A DNA stretch of 64,000 nucleotides from assembly GCF_963924675.1 (NCBI RefSeq), contig NC_089238.1, positions 28,935,815 through 28,999,814 of the forward strand, read 5' to 3'. Below are positions 49,430 through 60,149 of this stretch, in pieces. The DNA comes from Phocoena phocoena (taxonomy: Eukaryota; Chordata; Mammalia; Artiodactyla; Phocoenidae). The notes beneath the pieces were generated by a model. The model was not told the DNA's origin. It saw only the letters and a list, made by a program, of their open reading frames with translations, and searched no databases. Within the stretch, counting starts at the first letter, position 1. Each line of letters opens with the position of its first letter. The position numbers and the translations under genes are program-made.

Positions 49430-49659
49430 TTTTTTTTTTTTTTTTTCGGTACGCGGGCCTCTCACTGTTGTGGCCTCTCCTGTTGCGGAGCACAGGCTCC
49501 GGACGTGCAGGCTCAGCGGCCATGGCTCACAGGCCCAGCCGCTCTGCGGCATGTGGGATCTTCCCAGACCGGGGCATGAACCCGTGTCCCCTGCATCAGC
49601 AAACCCGTGTCCCCTGCATCAGCAGGCGGACTCTCAACAACTGCGCCACCAGGGAAGCC
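49430..49659 (-). mobile_element. Short CHR-type SINE with internal duplication
   Basis: Reverse orientation, with a perfect 17-bp target-site duplication (caccacgtggcactttt at 49413-49429 and 49660-49676, first base shared). It carries a perfect 23-bp tandem duplication, 49579-49601 and 49602-49624, between the promoter boxes of its tRNA-like head. Confidence 0.96.
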
Positions 49660-49979
49660 CACCACGTGGCACTTTTATGTGCCAGGCACTAATCTAATAA
49701 CTTTATATACAGTAAAGGGCATTTAGGCTTGGGGATTTTCTCTCTTGCAGTTTTTGGAGATTATGACAAAATTATCTAGTTATTGTTATTGGTGTTCCCT
49801 GTGGTAAAATCAGAATTTCCTAGAGCACTGAGCAACATTCCAAGTCACATTTAGACAGTACCAGAAGTTATCTTGAAAATTTTTTAAATTTAGAGCCATC
49901 AGAAAGAATCTCTTGGCACATACGAGAGATGTCGTGAAATTAAGAATTTTCTAATGTAACATCTTTTCTGATTTAAAAA

Positions 49980-50700
49980 GTATTCTACACTTATTTTGGA
50001 AAATTTGAAAATTATACAGATGTCTAAAGAAGAAAATTAAAATTACACCCAAGTGCAGTACCCAGAGATAACCACCAGAAACTTTTGGCTGTATTTTTTT
50101 TTCCAAATCTTCTTTTCTATGAGTATTTACATATATACTTTCTATGAGTATTTACATATATACTTTTTTTTTCTTTTTATGAAACTATGACTCTGTTGTC
50201 TAAGTATCTTGTTACTGATTTCTTGTATAGCAGTAGTTTGTTACTTAACGTTTTTCATAAAAACATATAAAAATTCTTCAAAAATGTGTTACGTTAGTAT
50301 TTCATCACATGAATGTACCATTTTCCTCTCTTTGGGCATTTTGGGTGGTTTTCAGTTTTTAATTATTATAGATAACAGTATGGTGAATATCCTTATAGTC
50401 TTGGTACATTTCTCTAATTATTTCCCTATGACAAATTCTTGGAAGTAGAATAACTAGATGAAAAGATATGAACATGTTTAGGTTCTGGTAGATCTTGTCC
50501 AATTGGCCTTAAGCAAGGTTTGTAATAATTTGCCTTCCTAATTGCAGACTATCAGAGTATTTGATTTTGTTCTCAGCAACAATGTGTATTACCATGATAA
50601 AATTTTGTTTTTTGCAAACTTGATAGGTAAAACTAAACTAAATGTAATATAATACAAACATAATGTTAATTTGTGTTTTTTCTGACCTGGTGCAGTTTTT
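49980..50700 (-). mobile_element. Old L1-like 3' region
   Basis: Reverse L1-type wording: acccagagataaccaccaga, ttgggcattttgggtggttt, attggccttaagcaaggttt. It includes a perfect 25-bp tandem duplication (unit starting tctatgagtatttac) at 50116-50140 and 50141-50165. Confidence 0.6.
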
Positions 50701-50802
50701 TTTTTTTTCTGTATTTAATTGAGAGCCTTCTCAATTTATGTGTGATTTTTTTCTGTTGATATAAATCTATATATTTACATCAAAGAAATCAGGAAACACT
50801 AA

Positions 50803-51012
50803 AAATCAAGGCTGATTTTTTTTCCCCCCCCCAGAGAGCCAATTGCTAAAGATTTGGACACTACTGTATATGCTCAAAATTTGTTACTGGCGGGAGTATA
50901 TGATGAAAAACATTTGGACGGGAGAAAAGATCCTTCCTATGCTGGAATAGGCTGGAAGGCGAAAGCAGATTTAAATTCAGATAAGATTGTAAATTTGATA
51001 ATAGGTAGATGA
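50803..51012 (+). other. Exon-like open frame of unknown nature
   Basis: A frame stays open from 50803 to TGA 51010-51012. From 50836 it reads 58 codons beginning Glu-Pro-Ile-Ala-Lys-Asp-Leu-Asp-Thr-Thr. Right before it is a T8-C9-AG run that looks like a strong splice acceptor (AG 50833-50834), and ataggtagat near 51001 offers a possible donor. Composition is protein-like, with charged and aromatic residues. I do not recognise the peptide. It has no Met at the start and no poly-A after it. It could be a fragment of a processed pseudogene, a cryptic exon, or chance. Confidence 0.3.
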
Positions 51013-52290
51013 CTGAGTTTCAGGGGGTCTTGCAGGGGTGAAGGGGGGACACTTAAGTGAAAATAAACGAATCACTAGCTAAGAATGTGTGCCGATCATT
51101 AGGGCTGTTTGCCAAATGGTTCTCCATCCCTCCCCTGTCACCCAGCTTTTGGGTCCCAAAGTAGGATTACAGTTTTGGGCCCTCTCATATTGGATGAAAC
51201 ACATGACTATATCTGTCCAATGAAAAATGATAGCCGTCACTTCTAGCTTGGAGTGTTTCATTGCCAGTGCCAGGCCCTCCAGCACACTCTTTTTCCGTTT
51301 GCATTGTAACCATCTGGCGGCAGCTTGGACCCCTGCGTTACTACTTTAATGGTTAGTGACTCTCTGCCAACCCACAAATAATATGTGAAGTGAACAAGAA
51401 ATATTGTTGGGTGAAGCCACTGAGATTTGAGGGTTGCTACTACAGCCTATTCTGCCTGATCCAGAATGCAAGAAATAGTAGAAAGGATGCAGTAAGTTTG
51501 AGGAAGTACAAAGAGGAGAAATGAGTTAGTCAAGTCTGAATGTGGGAAAATGACTTTACTAGGAAAGCATAGTAGGACTGCCCTGCTTCTCAGAGTGCCT
51601 GTGTGAGGTGTGTGATCATAAAGTGACAAAAAGCAGTTAGGTGGCACCACTCTCACCTGTCATTGAGACCACCAGGGATCCATTTAGGATTTCTGGTTTC
51701 TATACCTCTTTCATCCCAGTAGAACAACAGAGACAGAAATACACTCTCTGTTTACACAACTCATGAAGAGTGCAATGTAATCTAGTAAGCAAGAGACAGA
51801 ACATTCTGGAGCCATGAGCAGTAACTCTAATTTTGTCACTGAACTGGCGATTCTCGGAGCAGGTCCCTGAGGCCTCAGTATACTTGAAGGCACATCTCAC
51901 TAGCAGCAGTGATTAAAAGGAAATTTCTCCGTACTTTCTTAACAATTCCAGTGTTCTTTAAATAATCCTTAGTATAAAATATTAAAGAAAAGTAAGATAA
52001 TTCCCAAGAACTTGGTTTTGAAGCATACTCCCTCTGGGACTGAGAGAGGAAGAAGCCTGGAAATAATACAGACACATATACATACACTCTTGCCGCTATT
52101 GTTGTTCAATATAGACTGGGCCTGGAGACTAGTGAAGGTATATTTAATACAGGGGAATTGTAACTCCAAGGACCTGGGAAATTCACATAACCATACGAAT
52201 ATCACATGTAAATACCTTAACGTTAAAAACAATACTCTAAAAATAAAACAATAATAATGACATGGGAAAGTATTCAAAAAAATCTTTTTT
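51013..52290. other. Intron 2, mostly unassigned
   Basis: The part at about 51100-51470 (tgaagccactgagatttgag) reads like an old mammalian repeat I cannot name. The rest was not recognised. Confidence 0.4.
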
Positions 52291-52299
52291 TCACTGATA

Positions 52300-53269
52300 A
52301 CTCATGTCCCTCTCACCTCTGACCACATCTGCTTCTTTTCCTATCGGCCTCAAGGGCCCAGCAATTCAGTACTTCATCTTCAAGTCAGGCTTTCCCCCCT
52401 CAACTCCATACCTGGCAGGTCCTTCGCATCCTCCTGGTCACTTTCTCAAAGAAACCTTCCCTGAATTTCCAGCCTCAAATAGTTATCCCCCTGCTTGAGA
52501 CACTCAAGGACTTTGCTTCTGTAGTTAATCACTGTCTCTTCTGTACCATCAACCTCTTCTTCTGGTATCATCCCCATGAGTATGCTGACAAACCCTAGAG
52601 TACCCTTCCGTCTTGCACTGTTAAAGATCGTCCCTTGGTCTAGCATTCCCTTGCATCAACAGCTCCATTTTTCTCTTCCCTTTCATAGCAGAACCATGCC
52701 AACAGACATATAAATGCCATCTCCACCGCCTCCTCTTTCGTTCCGTCATCAGCTGAGTCCCGTCCGACTCTCATCCCCCTCACTCTGCTGAAGTTGCCCT
52801 TGTCATTGTCATCAGTGGTTTCTGTGCTGCCCAATCTAGTGGATAATTTCTGTCCCCATCTCACTTGGCTTCTCAGGGGCAGCTGACATCGCTGACTCCT
52901 CCATCCTTCTTGAGATGCTCGTCTCCATCGGCTTCTGAGATAATACACTCTCCTGGTTTTCCACCTCAAAGGTTTCCTCTGTTGAGCCTTCCTCCGTGAC
53001 TCAGAAAATGGCTTTGGGTTCGCTTCTGTGTTTGTGCTGTTCCCCTAGGAGATCTCAGCCATTCCCAGGTCTTAAATATCAACTGTGTGCTGTGCTGACA
53101 GCTCCCACCTTGGTTTCCCTAGCCCCACTGTCTCCTCTGGGCTCCAGATGCCTCCTCATCTCCATCTGAAGATTTCATTGCCATCTTCATGGCTACAGCT
53201 TCAAAATGGAGCTCCTCATTCCTTCCTGTTCTTCTACCTGTTTTGTTTTGCCCCAGTCTTTCTTATTTT
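52300..53269 (+). mobile_element. L2/CR1-type LINE, reverse-transcriptase region relic
   Basis: The order of text (catcgctgactcctccatcc, gataatacactctcctggtt, ggctccagatgcctcctcat) corresponds to the reverse-transcriptase section of L2/CR1 LINEs, well upstream of the usual surviving 3' tail. Stops and frameshifts abound. Confidence 0.7.
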
Positions 53270-53279
53270 AAAAATAGTA

Positions 53280-53575
53280 GGGCTTCCCTGGTGGCGCAGT
53301 GGTTAAGAACCCACCTGCCAATGCAGGGGACACGGGTTCGAGCCCTCATCCGGGAAGATCCCACATGCCGTGGACCAACTAAGCCCGTGAGCCACAACTA
53401 CTGAGCCTGCGCTCTAGAGCCCGTGCTCCACAACAAGAGGAGCCACCGCAACGAGAAGCCCTCGCACCACAACAAAGAGTAGCCCCCGCTCATCACAACT
53501 AGAGAAAGACCACACACAGCAACAAAGACCCAGTGCAACCAAAAATAAAAAATAGTAAATAAAATAAATTAATTT
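53280..53575 (+). mobile_element. Long CHR-type SINE
   Basis: Long form in + orientation: ggcttccctggtggcgcagt, box B gggttcgagccc, middle ctgcgctctagagcccgtgc, tail aaccaaaaataaaaaatagt. Imperfect target duplication around taaaaatagt on both sides. It splits an L2 relic. Confidence 0.93.
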
Positions 53576-53589
53576 AAAAAATAGTGAAT

Positions 53590-54340
53590 TGTTTGTTCAG
53601 TTATTAAGTCCAGAGATCTGGAAGTCATCTGTAATTTCTTTCCCTTCTTCATCCCTCACATCTAATTCATAATGTGTCTATTTGCTCTGCCTATAAAATA
53701 CGTATTTTACCTGTCTGTTTATTTCTGTTTCTATTTCAGACCATCATCACTTTTCTCCTGGATGGTTGTAATAGCAGCTGATAGAATTTTCCACTTTGAC
53801 ATTTGTCTCTTTCCAATCCATGCCCAATATTTTAACTGAGTGATTTTTATAAAATGTAAATCAAATTGCTCTCCGCCCTTTGAAGTCCTCCACTGCACTG
53901 AATCTGGAGTCAAATCCAGATTCCTTACTTTGACCTCCCAGGCTCTGTGTGATCCAGCTCTGCCTTCTTCTCCATCCTCATTGCATGTCACTCTGCCTTT
54001 GGCTCTTTTGCTCTGGTAAAACTGGTCTTCTTTTTGTCTCTAGAATAGGCTGGTCTCCATCCTCAGTGCCTTTGTATTTTTTGGTCCCTTTTCTTGGAAG
54101 GTCTTTCTCTAGTTCATCATGTGGCTGGTGCCTTCTTTTCCTGAAAAGCTCAGCCTAAACGCCAGCTCCAAGTGAGAGTTTTCTACTCTAATGACGGATT
54201 TCCCACTGGTTTGTTTCTGTCCCAGTGCTTAACACAACTTGGGGTTGCTTTTCTTTATTTACCTGATTTGGTAGAAAGCTCTGTGAGGACAGGAACCTTG
54301 TCTCTGTCTAGTGTGTGGTAGGTGCTCTGTAGACATAGTT
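53590..54340 (+). mobile_element. L2 relic, downstream of SINE
   Basis: Continuation of the same L2: gatggttgtaatagcagctg, ttataaaatgtaaatcaaat, cctcccaggctctgtgtgat, ggacaggaaccttgtctctg. Confidence 0.8.
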
Positions 54341-54904
54341 GAATGAAAAAAAAATGTATGGAAGAATAATGGTCTTGCCCTGTTTATCATATGCACGATT
54401 ATTGAATGAAGATATAGAAGAAAAGTGTGAAAACTGGTAGGCAGCACAGTACTAAAAAGGTACCAGTCAGATTACACTTTATAGGGGTAACTGTGAAATC
54501 CTGTGCTTTGGTTTTATAAAAACTCAGTTTCACTGTGTAGAATCAGGGAACTCTGGCTTGATGCCAATTCACATGTTAGAGCCAGAAGTGGTAGCTCAAA
54601 AGTTAATGAAGTCCTAAACTGCATCGATAAATCCCTGTATTTCTGTATTAGAGGAGGGCATTATCTTATAGTACTCTCCTCCAGTGACACCAGTAGAATT
54701 ATTACAACTTTGTAAATTGCAGTGGGATACCTCATTCATTCATTCATTCATCCATCCAGCATTTACCAAGTACATTCTGGGCACTAGTATTATAGCTGGG
54801 AGCAAAATTATCACGGCTGTTGTGTTCATGGGACTCAGTGTCTAACTCGCAAAGTGAAGTGATTTCTATTTCAGTGGAAGCGTTGAAGCAGAAACCAGTT
54901 CGTC
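54341..54904. other. Intron 2, unassigned with CATT repeat
   Basis: A short (CATT)n run at about 54733-54752 leads into old repeat-like text. Otherwise nothing was recognised. Confidence 0.45.
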
Positions 54905-55180
54905 ATTTACTGAGAGGCCGTGCGATCTTGTGGTTAAGAACTCATGCTCTGGAGCTCGACTCTGGGGCCCCGGGGCTTCAAATTCCAGCTCTCCTATTTC
55001 TCAGCTATGTGTGACTTTGGGCAAGTTTTTAGAATGTCTCTCTGCTTCAGTATTCTCATCTATGAACTGGAGATAATAATAGTACCACCACGTAAGGTTG
55101 TAAGAAGTAAGTGAGTTAGTGTGTATAAATCATTTAGAAGAGTACACAGCACTCAGTAAGCACTTAGAAAATAGGTATCA
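54905..55180 (+). mobile_element. MIR SINE
   Basis: Nearly complete MIR: cttgtggttaagaactcatg, gtgtgactttgggcaagttt, agtaagcacttagaaaatag. Confidence 0.9.
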
Positions 55181-55532
55181 AGCAGTTAATGAATAATGTT
55201 GTGTTTTCTGGAGGACCAAAGGCTGGAAGACAGGTTGAGGTTGGGGAGAAGTGGTCATGGTGGGAGCTGGGGAGACCAAAGACCAAATTATTATCATTTT
55301 GTTTATAATTGTTTGCAATTGTCCGAGCTTGGACTGAAAACTCTTGGCTGGAGAGTTGATGACATTTGTTTTATTTAGTTTTCTATTTTAGGCTAGAGAG
55401 GTATGAATCCTGTTTAGAAATAGCCCCCGACAGTCTTTTTTTCTCCTAAAGCTTACAAAGAAACACATACTTTTGGAAATAGTAAAAGTGTAGCTGTCCA
55501 TAAATGCATATTTTGCTTCACTTTTGTTTTAG
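55181..55532. other. Intron 2, last 350 bp before exon 3
   Basis: Unique sequence leading to the exon 3 acceptor. No repeat was recognised. Confidence 0.55.
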
Positions 55533-55534
55533 TG
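55514..55534 (+). promoter_or_regulatory. FTO: Splice acceptor of FTO exon 3
   Basis: The pyrimidine-rich run cttcacttttgttttag ends at 55532. The first exon codon is TGG (Trp42), which continues the frame after Gln41 of exon 2. Confidence 0.95.
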
Positions 55535-56160
55535 GCAGCTGAAATATCCTAAACTAGTTCTCCGAGAAGCCGCCAGCGTCCCTGAGGAGCTCCATAAAGA
55601 GGTTCAAGAAGCCTTTCTCACGCTGCACAAGCACGGCTGCTTATTTCGGGACCTGGTGAGGATCCAAGGCAAAGATCTGCTCACTCCAGTCTCTCGCGTC
55701 CTCATTGGTAACCCCGGCTGCACCTACAAGTACCTGAACACCAGGCTCTTTACGGTACCCTGGCCAGTGAAAGGCTCTGATGCAAAGTACCACGAGGCCG
55801 AAGTAGCTGCCGCCTGTCAAACCTTCCTCAAGCTCAACGACTACCTGCAGGTAGAGACCATCCAGGCTTTGGAAGAACTCGCTGCTAAGGAGAAGGCCAA
55901 TATCGATGCCGTGCCAGTGTGTATAGGTCCGGATTTCCCCAGGGTTGGCATGGGGTCATCCTTTGATGGACAAGATGAGATAGACATGAAGAACCGAGCA
56001 GCCTACAACGTAACTCTGTTGAATTTCATGGATCCTCCGAAAATGCCATACCTGAAAGAGGAACCGTATTTTGGCATGGGGAAAATGGCCGTGAGCTGGC
56101 ATCACGATGAAAATCTGGTGGACAGGTCAGCGGTGGCAGTGTACAGTTATAGCTGTGAAG
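55533..56160 (+). CDS. FTO: FTO exon 3 (residues 42-251, catalytic domain)
   Basis: The largest FTO exon is 628 bp: 209 complete codons plus the first base of codon 251, exactly the human length. It encodes the N-terminal half of the double-stranded beta-helix dioxygenase domain. Visible functional residues (human numbering) are the iron ligands His231 and Asp233 in a Trp-His-His-Asp-Glu motif (codons 56100-56108), the base-pocket residues Arg96 (55695), Tyr108, Leu109, Val228, Ser229 and Glu234, and Asn205, which contacts 2-oxoglutarate. The third iron ligand (His307) and the 2-oxoglutarate arginine (Arg316) are in later exons outside the window. The acceptor is cttttgttttag/tgg with a good pyrimidine tract; the donor is gaag/gtacag. 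The frame is open throughout, so the gene looks functional here. About 20 residues differ from remembered human FTO, none of them at these active-site positions. Confidence 0.98.
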
Positions 56161-56166
56161 GTACAG
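56158..56166 (+). promoter_or_regulatory. FTO: Splice donor of FTO exon 3
   Basis: AAG/gtacag follows codon 250 (Glu) and splits the Gly251 codon after its first base. If this donor is skipped, the frame reads 12 further codons into the intron and stops at TAA 56196-56198, before His307 and Arg316. Confidence 0.93.
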
Positions 56167-57087
56167 TCTGCTCTGTGAAGAAGCAGCCCCGAACGTAACA
56201 TGACCAGAGTTGCACAGGCTCTGGAGATACATGTGGTCATGTGTGTGTGTGTGTTTGTGTACATAGGTGTTGTGTGTCCTTCTAAGGTTTGCCACGCCCA
56301 TATATCTACAGAATATGCCTCTTTCTCATCCAGCTGTGCTGTCTGGCTCATCGTTATACTGTGCTCAGATAGCGTATTTTCATGCGTAAGCACTACTGTC
56401 ATTGTCTTTTCCAGGCCCAGGAGAGCAGCATCTTGGTTTCACACAGCCAGCTGCCTGTCTCTGAAGCCCAGAATAGATCGTACAGGTGCTATAATTAACT
56501 TGCTGATAAAGGGCCGGGAAAACAAAAATCTGTCAAATCCTTCCAGATTCCCACAGGTGTACATTTCCAGCCTTGCCAAAATATTTTATTACGGTCGACA
56601 TCACTGTCTTGAAGGGAGTGATTTGTCAAATGTGGACTTGTTCTTGGCTTCCTACAGTTTTGACTACTGTCCTTACTCGCCGGAAGCAGCTGAGGTGGGT
56701 TTTATAAGCCGACAGGCCTCTATTTTCAGGAAACTCTCCAGGCCCCCCTCAGTTCTGCAGTTTTAGGCCTGAGAGGGTTGCTGTGGCCAACTCGTTCTTG
56801 CAGTTTCTGAAATCTGGTGCCCTTGGAACAGAGGTCACAGGCTACCTTTTTTATGGTCTGCCCAAATTTTCCTTCTTTGCTTGCTCAGTTTGTGTGTGTT
56901 TAAGGTCCCCATTGCTTTTCAGAATAGGGTTATAAAAAAGGTAGGTGAACACGTCAAAGACAGAGTGACCATTGCTGATTTTCTCTGCCTGATCATTTGG
57001 CAAAGGAATACAAGACGTAATATTGGCTCTTTTGCCTGTTTAATCTCTTCCTGTTTATTAAAAGGTGATTGGAAAAGCAGAGTTCTG
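56161..57087. other. Intron 3, unique with GT run
   Basis: A short GT microsatellite lies at about 56237-56258. A 188-codon frame at 56200-56766 (+) has no recognisable homology; it overlaps the GT run and is not called. Confidence 0.5.
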
Positions 57088-57167
57088 TTGGGTTGGCCAA
57101 AAAGTTCGTTTGGGTTTTTCCGTAACATCTTGTGGAAAGACCCGAATGAACTTTTTGGCCAACCCAA
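57088..57167. mobile_element. 80-bp mariner-type palindromic MITE
   Basis: The terminal repeats begin ttgggttggccaaaaagttc at both ends in opposite orientation and agree over 34 bases with three mismatches. There is almost no internal sequence. The right end is followed by TA (57168-57169); the left counterpart is TG. This matches short palindromic derivatives of a mariner element found in cetartiodactyl genomes. Confidence 0.9.
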
Positions 57168-57169
57168 TA

Positions 57170-57987
57170 GACATCCCATCAGGGAATCAACTGGAACTTT
57201 TAAGGGTCATTGTTTTCTGAAAGCTAGTTTTTAATTGGATTTTGTTGTTATTTGACTCTTATTTACTAAAATGACTGTTTTGGAAAAGGGATTTTTAAAT
57301 AAGAAACTCTCCTGGCTCTCTCTAAATATCTTACCATTTCCCAGTCTCAAAAATTTCCTCTGGATAGCTAAAATGTTTTCTAACTCTACCTTATGTCTTC
57401 AGCCGGAAACAAGGAACTAGTTTAGCAGTTAGAAATTTAACCAGCTTCTCTGGCATCTCAAATAATGATGCTGACCCAAGAAAATTGCTTGAAGGGGATT
57501 TGATGCTGTCCTAATGGAAAGAACCGCGATCCTCTGATCTTTAATAAGGCCTTGCCAGGGATTTAAGAACTATCACATCCAAGAACTCTGATGTGAACGA
57601 ACAATGGAGTTTGTTAGTTTCTTTCTTAAGGAGGCAACTCTCTGAAACTGAGGTGGTGGTATGTGATAGCTCAAACAGCTACAAAGATGTCTTTGTGCTC
57701 CCACAGACTTTCAGCCCTTCTGTTTAATAGTCCTATTGTACTTCCAGAGCGTGGGTGATCAAATAGTTTTTGAAACCTGGAATATCTTGCAGAAAGGAAT
57801 GAAAATTTTTAATGAATAGTTTCTGTGGTCGGGAGTAGTTAAGATTGATAAAGTATACAAATATACATAAATACATAAAGCTTTATCTTTGCGGTTATCA
57901 CCTAGATGAGGGAACTGCAGAATTTGAATCTGTAGGAGCAGGGTAATTCCTTCTTTCTCTTACCCCGAGGTTCCCAGAACTCTATCC
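57170..57987. other. Intron 3, nothing recognised
   Basis: Unassigned sequence. Confidence 0.55.
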
Positions 57988-58235
57988 CATAATAATAGCA
58001 GTACTGGAAGCTCTCATTTATTGAGCACCTACTATGTGCCAGGCACTGGTAGCAGCATTTTACATGCATTAACCCATTTTATTTTTACAACAACCCTATG
58101 AACGAAGTACTACTGTTATCCTCATTTTACAGATGAGGAAACTGAGACACAGAAGGATGATGAACTTTTCCACGGTTATACAGCTATGAATTAGCATAAC
58201 TAGGATTTGAATGCAGAATTTGAATGCAGACATTC
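57988..58235 (-). mobile_element. MIR SINE
   Basis: Nearly complete reverse MIR: tgagcacctactatgtgcca, acaacaaccctatgaacgaa, cattttacagatgaggaaac. Confidence 0.92.
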
Positions 58236-60149
58236 TGGTTTCAGAATTTAGCTAAGGCTAAATGCCTTATGAGCAGGTATTTCCTGCCCCTGCAGTATAG
58301 TTACCTGTGGGAGTTTGGTTTTTAAAATGTCCACTCTGGAAAGGTTACGGGAATATTCTACTTTCTCTTGTTTGCAAGTCCTGATGCTCTCCCTTCTCCC
58401 TGCCACCTCACTGCCCTCTCCCCACAACATCTGCTGTAGCTTTCTGTACCTCCTCTCAGATGACCGGGATGCATTAGACTAGGAAAGGGAACCTCTCTAG
58501 GTCTCTGGCTGTGTGTGTCATGTTGGGTCAGATGGTTTAAAAGGCATGTGCCTTGAAACGTTTTGCTGGGTGCATTTCTTCCAGGTGACAAGTGCTATGT
58601 TTAATTCTCTGGCCTCTTTAGAATCCTGCCAGAGGTATGGTAAGGGTGAGCTCGAAGGGAACCATTTCAGTTAAAAATCATGATTGGGGTTGGGAAGGGC
58701 CTAAAGGGGGCAAAGAGAATGGAAATTTCAGACAACTGTACTGTTTTCTGCATCCTTGAACATGTTGGTTGAACAGTTGCTAAGGGAGGTTCAGGTAGCT
58801 GTGCTAGACAGTATGGAAACACCAAAGGTGAATCAAGTGCCCTTCTTGCCTTGAGAGGATAGGTGAAGTAAGGTGTGCTCTGGTGGTTATAATTATGAAA
58901 TGATGAAATGTCAGATCCGGAAGGGACTTTTGAACTCAGCTAGTTCAGCCTCTCATTTTACAGATGAAAGCACTGAGGCAGGGAGAATGGGAGTGATTTG
59001 TCCAAGGTCACATGGTTACTTAGTGAAAAGGGAGTGTTACAGCCACAGGAGAGGTTCATGTAAAATGCACTAGGTATCCAGAAACAGAAGTGATTACTTC
59101 CTGCTGAAGTTAAATTCAGTTGAAGCTTAAGATCTTTCAGGACTTTGCTCGCAATACCTTTTCCCAGTGAAATGTTCACGTAGATTTATAATGAGCCAGT
59201 CATCCCTCCTTGATTTATTTCTGCCAGTAGAGGTCATTGAGAAGTGATTGGTATAGGATACATGTATCATTAATTATATACTAAATTCATTGACTTCCCA
59301 AGCAGTGCTAGTTAATGGCTGTCTCCAGTAGGAGGATTGAAATAGTACAGTTTTTAATCAGGAATGGCTTTAGGGAACCGTGTGTAAATAGGCAGAGTAT
59401 TTGATTTTTCCTATTCTAGCTTTGCGGGCAATTGCTTGTTCCTCCTAGATATAAAAAAACAAATCTTGCAGGGAAGGTATTAACAACCCATGGTTTAATA
59501 TAGTCCTACACCTTGTTCTTTGATTCGAACCCCTTCAAAAGGATCACTGAAACACTTACTGTCGGTTACTATTTTTGTTTGTTTGGAAGGAAATATTTTC
59601 TGTGATATGGTCTTCATAGAAAAAACCCCACAATTCTTAAGAATTTTAACTAGTGCCAACTATTGCAGATTTTTGGTATAATTTCCCAGGTTTCCCATGA
59701 AGGACAAAGGAGGAAACGGAAGAAGAGGCCCATGACTCCTGTTGAGTATGCAATAGGCTAGAAGGCAGGGACTTTGCAATAATTTTCTTGGAACTCTAGG
59801 ATTCCCGTTTATGTCTCTGACTCCGGAAAAGTTGATTCCACTGAAGGATGGAAATTTGTTTCTATAATTCTTAGCTCTATTTCTAAATGAGTAGCTTTAT
59901 GTTTCTTAGCAGCCTTTGAGACTATGAAAAGCTAGATTGCAGCTAGAAGCCTTAGAGCACTCATAATTTAAGAAAATGCTTTTTAATGTTTTTATTAGTT
60001 TCCCAGCAGCCCTGTCTGTGGTCCCAAAGCTCATTTGATCTTGTTTGTTTCAGTGTGTCATGCCTTATCTTTGTTATTTTTGAAGTCACTTACACTGCTC
60101 AGTAAAACTTGTTTGATAAGTCACATTTTTTTTTTTACCCCTGTGCAAC
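58236..60149. other. Intron 3, mostly unassigned
   Basis: A MIR-like piece lies at about 58885-59045 (ttttacagatgaaagcactg, then tgtccaaggtcacatggtta). The rest was not recognised. Confidence 0.5.

Noticed and set aside
55656..56198. Separate 180-residue gene starting at an internal Met
   Set aside because: It is FTO exon 3 read from an internal methionine plus 12 intronic codons.
56200..56766. 188-codon frame after exon 3
   Set aside because: It begins in a GT microsatellite region, has no known domain and starts after the true exon donor. It is best explained as chance in intron.
56881..57234. 117-codon frame and its antisense 86-codon frame
   Set aside because: Both cross the mariner palindrome, so the similar peptide (Trp-Pro-Lys-Ser-Ser-Phe-Gly) on the two strands comes from inverted repeats, not coding.
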